64,000 nt of DNA from Azolla caroliniana (Eukaryota > Polypodiophyta). Every line of letters begins with the position of its first letter. Within the stretch, counting starts at the first letter, position 1. Where the stretch lies: contig JBHGNT010000012.1 of assembly GCA_043228905.1 (NCBI GenBank), forward strand, positions 7,626,001 through 7,690,000, in the 5' to 3' direction. Under the pieces are notes generated by a model. The model was not told the origin of the DNA, searched no databases, and saw only the letters and a program-made list of their open reading frames with translations. A program made the translations under genes and the position numbers. Below, in pieces: positions 57,810-64,000 of the stretch.

Positions 57810-58780
57810 TGGAACAAACACCACCACATCCTCAAAGGAATCCTTCCACATTGCTAATGGTCTACTCTACCGTAATGGGAAGGTTTGTGTTCCAAATTTG
57901 CCTGAGGTTAAAAAGAGAAATATTTTTGAATGCCATAATGCACCCTCAGTAGGGTACCCTGGAATACATCGTACCCTCGTTCTCATCTCCACTCAATTCT
58001 ATTGGCCTAAGATGTGTCCTGACATACATAGCTATGTGAGTAAATGTCACCATTGTCAAGTTAACAAAGTCGAGTGACTTAAAGTCACAGGACATTTACA
58101 TCCCTTGGACATTCCCAATAATAAGTGGGAAAGTATATCAATGGGTTTTATTGTTAGCCTTCCTCGCACCCAAAAAGGCCATGATGCCATCTGGGTTGTG
58201 GTTGATCGACTACATAAAATGGCTAGATTTATTGCTACTAAAACCATGGTAACAACTCCTAAATTGGCTTACCAATTCATTGACGAGTTATTTCATTTTT
58301 ATGGATTACTGATGGATATCGTGAGTGATTGAGATACAAATTTTACTAGGGACTTTTGGACGCAAGTCATTAAGAAGTTGGAAACTACATTGAGCATGAG
58401 CTCCATGGATCATCCTCAATCCGATGGACATACCAAACGAGTAAACCAAATTATTGGGGACATGCTCTGAGCATACGTTGGTACAAAACCAACAAAATGG
58501 GAATGTTATCTCCCAATTTTGGAGTTTGCTTATAACAGCTCCAAGCATACATCGACGAGATATAGTCCTTTTATGTTGATGTATGGTTTTCAGCCACGAG
58601 CCCCGATTGATGTTAATATACATCATGATGAGTTGCGAAGTACGCAAAACTTTCTTCGGGATATGGAAGATATGTTGCATATTGCACGAGACAATATAAA
58701 ACAGCTTAACGTAGAGCGCGTTTTTATGCCAATCATAATAGGGAACATCGTGTATTCAACCCTAGACAGAAAGTATTTTT
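57810..58780 (+). pseudogene. G2 integrase, 3' end missing
   Basis: The zinc-finger region (HRTLVLISTQFYWPKM, CHHCQ) and the core are present: ISMGFIVSLPRTQKGHDAIW, VVDRLHKMARFI, HPQSDGHTKRVNQIIGDML and LEFAYNSSKHTSTRYSPFML. The catalytic D and D/E contexts are recognisable. Several TGA/TAG stops. The reading stops at about 58,780 where C2 starts. Confidence 0.85.
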
Positions 58781-61700
58781 ACATTAGGCTCCCGACAGCA
58801 GAGGCATATGGGACCTTCATCATCTCCGCCTTCTCTGCTTTCGTCTTCGGGCTTTGCTTACCGGATAGCCTGCAATTTGCCGGAAGGGTCGATCCGACCA
58901 ATTTCGCATCTGACATGTTGAACTGCTGAAGCACCTTTGTCACGTACTTCTCCTGTGACAGTCACAATTGCTTCATTGACCGGTTCCGAATAATATGCAT
59001 CCCCAGCATCTGTCTTGCCGGTCCCAAGTCTTTCATTGAGAAGGTCCGGTTGAGGGCCTTCTTGAGCATTTGTATTTTGGCTTGGTCCCGTTCGACGATC
59101 AACATGTCGTCCACGTACAGAAGGAGTATCAGGAAGTCGCCTCCTTCGAACTTCTTCACAAACACGCAGTGATCGGCCTACGTCTTCTGGTACCCTTGAT
59201 CGGTCATGAAGGAATCGAACTTCCGGTACCATTGTCGGGGAGCCTGCTTTAGTCCGTACAGGCTCTTCTTTAGCCGGCATACTAGGTGCTCCTTCCCTTT
59301 CTCCACAAATCCCTCCGGTTGCTGCATGTAGATCTCCTCTTCGAGGTCGCCGTGAAGGAATGTCGTCTTCACGTCCAGCTGTTTTACCTCGAGGTCCATG
59401 CTTGCCGCTATACTCAGCACCGTCTGGATGGAGGTCATCTTTACTACCGGGGCAAATATCTCGTCGAAGTCCCCGCCCTTCTTCTGCTGGAACCCCTTCA
59501 CCACAATCCTGGCTTTGTATCTCAGGGGGTTGTCGGCATCTCCCGGTTTCAACTTGTACACCCACTTGTTTCGGAGTGCCCGCCTTCCTTTCGGCAACTC
59601 CACCAATTCGTACGTATGGTTCTCATGCAGGGAATCCATCTCATCCTGCATGGCACTTAACCATTTTCGGCTATGGGTGTCATCATTTGCTTCTTCGAAG
59701 CTTTCCGGCTCCCCCTCATCGGTCAACAGCACATGCTCTGCATCCGGAAATCTCCGGGGGGCCCTTCTCTCTCTGAGAGGATATCTCCGTCTTTGGGCTT
59801 CGGTAGTCGGCTCCTACATTTGCTCTTCATCCGAATCCGATTCGGGGTCTTGGCTGGTTCCGGTTTCAGCTTCCTCTACTTCTTCTTCTGCCGGTCCGGT
59901 ATCCTCACCGTAACCGGCTGGTTCCTCGAGTGCTAACCGGTCTCTTGCCGGTTGGGTCTGCTCCTCGCAGAATCGATCCTTACCGGTCGACTCGGAGTTC
60001 ATTATCTTCTTCTCCGACTCCCAGTCGGTGAGCGTCTTGTCCTCCATGAAGATAATATCTCGACTCACGAATACCTTCTTGTCGACCGGGTCCCACACTC
60101 GGTAGCCGAACTCATCGTCGCCGTAACTGAGGAATATGCACGGCCGGGTCTTTGGATCTAACTTTCCTCTCCGGTCCTTAGCTACATGCACGTACGCGAG
60201 ACACCCGAACACCTTCAGATGCCGGTAAGACACTTCCTTACTGGTCCATACTCTCTGTGGCGTGTCTCCGTCCAAGGGTACTGAGGGTGATTTGTTTATC
60301 ACATATGTCTCCGTCAATAGTGCCTCAGCCCAAAACTTCTTGGGTAGTCTTGCATGCGATAACATACTCCGGACCCTCTCCATTATGGTCCAGTTCATCC
60401 TCTCGGCCAGCCCGTTTAGTTCCGGCGTCTTCGGCACGGTAAATTCGAGCCGGATTCCCTTCGAGCGGCAGTACTCCTCGAACTGCCCCCGGTAATCTCC
60501 TCCGTTATCTGCTCAAACCGCCTTCAGCTTCCGGCCGGTTTCTCTTTCCACTCTCGCATGGAGCTCTTTGAAGACGGATAGCACTTGATCCTTCGTCTTC
60601 AATGGTGTGGCCCACAACTTCCGGCTGTGGTCATCTATGAACGTCACGAAGTACTGCGCTCCAGCATGTGACTTCGTGTCTACTTGACACACATCCGTAT
60701 GCACCAACTCCAGTGGCGCATTACGTCTCATCGGTGGCCTTGATCGGAAGGAGGTCCGGTTTTGTTTACCGGCCAGACAATTAGTGCACTTCTCCAAGTG
60801 CATGTTCTTCACTGGAATGAGGTTGTCTTCTGCAAGCCTCTTCATCCCCTTCTCGCTCATGTGACACAGCCTCTTGTGCCACAGCTCACCGGCAGTGTCG
60901 GATGCCACGTTCACTTCCTCCGGACATAACCGGGCATTCATCAGGTACAATGTGTTGACCTTCCGGGCCCGAGCCACAATTAGGCTCCCCTTGCTAAACT
61001 TCATAACACCGTTCCGGATGCTACCCGTGTAGCCTTCATCATCTAGCCGACCGGCTGATATCAGGTTCAGACGAACCTCCGGAACGTGTCGGGCATCCTT
61101 CAGCAACATCTTGCATCCGGTTGGTGTTGTCAGCCACACGTCTCCTATGCCGACAATTCGGCATGTACCTTCATTCCCCATCCGGACATAGTCATGATCA
61201 CCGGCTAAGTAGGATGAGAAGCATTTCTGGTCCGGGGTAAGGTGGAATGACGCTCCAGAGTCTACCACCCAGGTCATCTCGTCGCCGGCAAGGTTTATCT
61301 CACTTTCCTCAGTAATGAGCATCAACTCTTCTTCACTTGCCGCGATTGCCGTCGTTCCCTTCCGGTCCGCCCCCCTCCGGTCTTTACCGTTTCGGTCCGG
61401 TGTCCGCTTCGAATCGGTATCGTCGGTTTCCTTGTCTTTCCGGAAATGCCGACAGTTCTTTTGGAAGTGTCCTGGCTTGCCGCAATAGAAGCAAGTAGGC
61501 CTCCCCCTTGACTTTGACCGTGTCCCCGACTTTTCCCGGTTCTGGGGACTACGGTTTCTTTGTCTTCCGCGTTCCGATTCGGAAAGGAGCGCTTTGGAGT
61601 CGGAGCTCGTATCCTTATCTTTTCGACGCGCCTCCTCATCTAGCATGCTCGACTTTACTCTTGCTAGGGATAACCGTTTCCCTTCCGGCCCGGCGTTGCC

Positions 61701-62186
61701 CAAAGTGACAACCAACGTCTCCCAGCTATCCGGGAGGGAACCGAGCAGGAGAAGCGCTACTACCTCATCAACGAGAGGTACTTCCAATGATGTTGCCTGG
61801 TGGATCAGCCCCTGGAAGGCATTCATGTGCTCTGCCATGCTGGAGCCATCTTGGTACCGGAGTCTTGCTAGCTTCCGGAATACCGAAACCTAATTAACAA
61901 CATTTTTGTTTTGAAACATAATGCCGATCTTCTCCCAGAGCTCATGAGCCTTGCTCTCTTCATTGAAGTTGTTGTATAGGCTCATGTCGATGAAGCACCG
62001 TATGTACGCCGTTGTCTTGATGTGCATCACCTCCCATATCGTGGCGTCGATTTTGTCCGGTCTCTTGTCCCCGAACTGAACCGGCAACCAAAGATCTTTA
62101 ACCACGAGCATGTCCCTCATCTTCGACTTCCACACCGAATAGTTGGAGCTGGTGAGCTTGAACATGGCTCCCAACAAATCGTCCAT
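58780..62186 (-). pseudogene. C2 gag-pol polyprotein (copia)
   Basis: One frame from ATG 62,186 (MDDLLGAMFKLTSSNYSVW) to 58,780, broken by about seven in-frame stops (near 61,890, 60,513, 59,814, 59,178, 58,962 and others). Gag has zinc knuckle CFYCGKPGHFQKNC near 61,480; protease WVVDSGASFHLT near 61,265; integrase zinc finger LWHKRLCHMSEKG to CTNCLAGKQ; integrase core VHTDVC, FVTFIDDHSRKLW and a GLAERMNWTIMERVR motif; RT QLDVKTTFLHGDLEEEIY and LLLYVDDMLIV. Some stops fit CGA to TGA (AV-stop-ADNGG) and CAG to TAG changes. Confidence 0.92.
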
Positions 62187-62201
62187 TTTCTGTGTCGTTT
62201 C

Positions 62202-62213
62202 GCTCTGATACCA
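62202..62213 (-). other. C2 primer-binding site (initiator tRNA-Met)
   Basis: TGGTATCAGAGC on -, perfectly complementary to the 3' end of plant initiator tRNA-Met, two bases after the LTR end. Confidence 0.92.
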
Positions 62214-62215
62214 CT

Positions 62216-62990
62216 TGACAGGAACTGCATGCTCCCTATACGCAATGCTCGGCCACAACCGAGCTTAGAATCATACACAAAAAACGGGAAATGCAAGCAC
62301 GACACAATGGAGAGAAGAGTACACAGGATGTTTAACGTGGAAAACCCTGAGAGGGAAAAACCACGACAGTCCACTGACTGCTAACTATCACTATGTCACA
62401 GTAATTACAACAGTGAGCTCACGGAGGCAACGACCTCGCGCTCATGATCTTCGCCACAGGCGGCGGTTACAACAAAGGCATCGACCTCTCTCTCTCTCTG
62501 TACATTGTTACGTGCTCTAATCTTGTGCAAAACAAGAATGACAACAACTACTCAAAAGTTTGCCCTAAGTCATATTTATACTAATATGACTTTTTGGCTA
62601 TTTACAAATATAGCCATCTGGTTCTCACCGGGTCTGCACCATTCGGCTCTCTGTAGCCGGGTACTCGTCATCCGGTTCTCACCGGGTCTGCACCATCCGG
62701 TTGTCCGTAGCTGGGTTCTCCTCATCGGGTTCTCACCAGGTCTGCACCATCCGGATGTCCGTAGTCGGGTACTCCTCATCCGGTTCTCACTGGGTTTGCA
62801 CCATCCGGTTGTCCATAGCCGAGTACTCCTTATCCGGTTCTCACCGGGTCTGCACCATCCGGTTGTCCATAGCCGGGTACTCCTCATCCGGTTCTCACCG
62901 GGTCTGCACCATCCGGCTGTCCGTAGCCGGGTACTCGCTCATCAGCACTGTTCTTCTCCCTTCCCATCCGGAGGGACCTGTCTCCCAACA
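62216..62990 (-). repeat. C2 5' LTR
   Basis: On -, from TGTTGGGAGACAGG to TTCCTGTCA, 775 bp. Contains a 54-bp tandem array and a (GA)n tract near 62,490. Confidence 0.85.
62610..62940. repeat. 54-bp tandem array inside the C2 LTR
   Basis: About six units with core CGGTTCTCACCGGGTCTGCA and CATCCGGTTGTCC, differing at a few bases. The period is a multiple of three, so all frames look repetitive; this is not a coding repeat. Confidence 0.9.
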
Positions 62991-63922
62991 CATATATCCC
63001 CCACGCTCACGAAACATCCAAAAATAAGGGTGAACATAATACGCAATTGAGGTATTGACCTCTAATGCATACAACACCAATCACATATCCTTTACATAGA
63101 AATCGAGACCTCAAACACATACGTAGCATATGTATGTGAACATAATACACAATTGAGGTATTAACCTCGTACACATACGACACGAATCACATATCAATTA
63201 TATGTCTAATGAGGTATTGACCTCATATACATATGTAAATGTTTTATACAACAAATTAATTACCACTACAACATCATTGAATCAATGAAAGAAAACACAT
63301 ATTAACTATACATGATTAGATTGGGTGAAGGAAGAATAGAAAAAAGAAGAAGAAAGAGTTACCGAAATTCCTTTGTTGATAGTACATCGATCAATCGTAC
63401 ATCGCTCGATCGCCATCCAACAAGAAAAAAAACAATCAACAAAAGAAACATGGCTCAGATACCAATTGTTAGAGCTTAGCTACTAATGTAAGCATATGAT
63501 AAGGATAAAAGATAGATAAATAAGAAAGGAGAGAGAGAAAGAGGGGTGCCGATCCACCCGACCAGCCCCGAGCGAAGGGAGCAAGACGGACTCGAGCCTC
63601 GATCGGCGTCCCATACCACCGTTGTGGCGTCGAGTCGTACCTGGCACTAGCATGCTCGCTACAAGAGTTGACCCACCACAATGTCAGAGTCTAGACGTAG
63701 TCAATAATGTGTCAAGTGAGGGTAGCTAGGCCTTATATTTATAGCTAGACCTAAGGCCCCCAAACAAGTTCACACGTGGCCTAATGGGTTGTCTCAATCC
63801 CAATGATTAAAAGTAATCCTCCCCTTCTTTACACTCTCGTTTAACCCTCACACTTTATCCACGTGTATAGAATACTACGATAAATTCTCAACACGGGATA
63901 TTATATGGTCATGCCCGTAATA
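62991..63922 (-). mobile_element. G3: 5' LTR and leader of a second copy of the G2 family, inverted
   Basis: LTR 63,922-63,467 on -, then a primer site TGGTATCTGAGCC (63,452-63,464; one mismatch to the tRNA-Met type), then about 460 bp of leader with the same CGAGGT(C/T)AATACCTC repeats as G2. It is interrupted at 62,991 by the C2 LTR. Coding part absent. Confidence 0.88.
63467..63922 (-). repeat. G3 5' LTR
   Basis: Aligns end to end with the G2 LTR in inverse orientation (CGGGCATGACCATATAATAT, GACAACCCATTAGGCC, GGTATGGGACGC). Ends CTAACA before the primer site. Confidence 0.85.
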
Positions 63923-64000
63923 GGGTACATTCTAGCTGAGCTCATGGTCGAACAAAAGCCGATCATGCTAGTGGAGCGGACGATAGCCTCGTCACGAGGG
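63923..64000. other. Window end, nothing recognised
   Basis: 78 bp beyond the G3 LTR without a recognisable feature; the target duplication cannot be tested because the partner end is missing. Confidence 0.5.

Larger units (their letters stand above)
53385..58780 (+). mobile_element. G2: decayed Ty3/gypsy element truncated at its 3' end
   Basis: 5' LTR, a long leader, gag, RT, RNase H and integrase are in order on +, with many stops. No 3' LTR: coding similarity ends at about 58,780, where copia C2 (opposite strand) begins in mid-gene. The same family appears inverted as G3 at 62,991-63,922. Confidence 0.88.
58780..62990 (-). mobile_element. C2: Ty1/copia element lacking its 3' end
   Basis: 5' LTR, primer site, gag, protease, integrase and RT are in copia order on -. 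It is cut within the region between RT and RNase H (at YASAVGSLM), so RNase H, polypurine tract and 3' LTR are absent. At its 5' end it is inserted into the G3 leader. Coding sequence is GC-richer than its surroundings. Confidence 0.92.

Noticed and set aside
62505-63050. 181-codon + ORF with repeated RFSPGLHHP units
   Set aside because: It reads the 54-bp non-coding tandem array inside the C2 LTR; the period divisible by three creates an apparent protein repeat.
53385-63922. Treating the G2 and G3 LTRs as the two LTRs of a single element
   Set aside because: They are in opposite orientation and each is followed by its own primer site and leader, so they belong to two elements.

Overview
This is nuclear DNA of a seed plant, most likely a flowering plant. 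The evidence is intron-containing host genes with plant-specific products (plastid acetyl-CoA carboxylase alpha-carboxyltransferase, an S1/P1-type nuclease, an ER FAD2-type desaturase), a 5'-UTR intron in the desaturase gene, AT-rich intergenic DNA, many (CT/GA)n tracts and heavy loading with Ty1/copia and Ty3/gypsy retrotransposons. I cannot name the species. No rRNA, tRNA, CRISPR or bacterial operon structure was seen.

Layout. 1-6.7 kb: AT-rich DNA without a recognisable gene. 6,983-10,379 (-): a ten-exon gene for the plastid carboxyltransferase alpha subunit (CAC3/accA type). 10.9-13.1 kb: remnant of a copia element (C1), whose LTR lies about 550 bp upstream of that gene's ATG. 13.65-32.1 kb: a nest. 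An inverted-repeat element of about 0.6 kb, carrying a LINE zf-RVT-like fragment, was split by a Ty3/gypsy element (G1, 14,403-31,862, 433-bp LTRs, perfect ACAAC target duplication). G1's gag gene was in turn split by a TIR DNA transposon (T1, 22,974-30,528). 33.4-34.4 kb: an unrecognised gene remnant. 35,726-39,329 (+): a complete nine-exon S1/P1 nuclease gene. 41.2-41.7 kb: probable solo LTR. 43,789-44,928 (-): FAD2-like desaturase with its leader intron and a triplicated leader/donor segment up to about 46.9 kb. 50,231-51,949 (+): a long intronless ORF over a hexanucleotide repeat. 53.4-63.9 kb: two gypsy copies of one family in opposite orientations (G2 on +, G3 on -), separated by a copia element (C2, -) that has lost its 3' end.

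The most notable object is T1. It has 33-bp perfect terminal inverted repeats and encodes two divergently transcribed proteins. On the + strand is an intronless transposase-like frame of about 905 codons, resembling the uncharacterised DUF7869 group, with a chromatin-reader-like C-terminus. On the - strand is a spliced gene combining a ParB-like domain with a beta-class amino-DNA-methyltransferase domain (IADIPYGF, then LDLFSGTG). This looks like a cut-and-paste-type transposon that carries its own DNA-modification enzyme. This copy is decayed: three in-frame TGA codons in the transposase frame, and frameshifts plus one stop in the N-terminal half of the methyltransferase gene. The methyltransferase exons themselves still join cleanly.

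Almost every retroelement frame here is broken by TAG/TGA codons of the kind produced by C-to-T change, and the roughly nine differences between the two G1 LTRs are all transitions. This fits decay of heavily methylated DNA. All calls were made by reading the sequence; no database search was possible.
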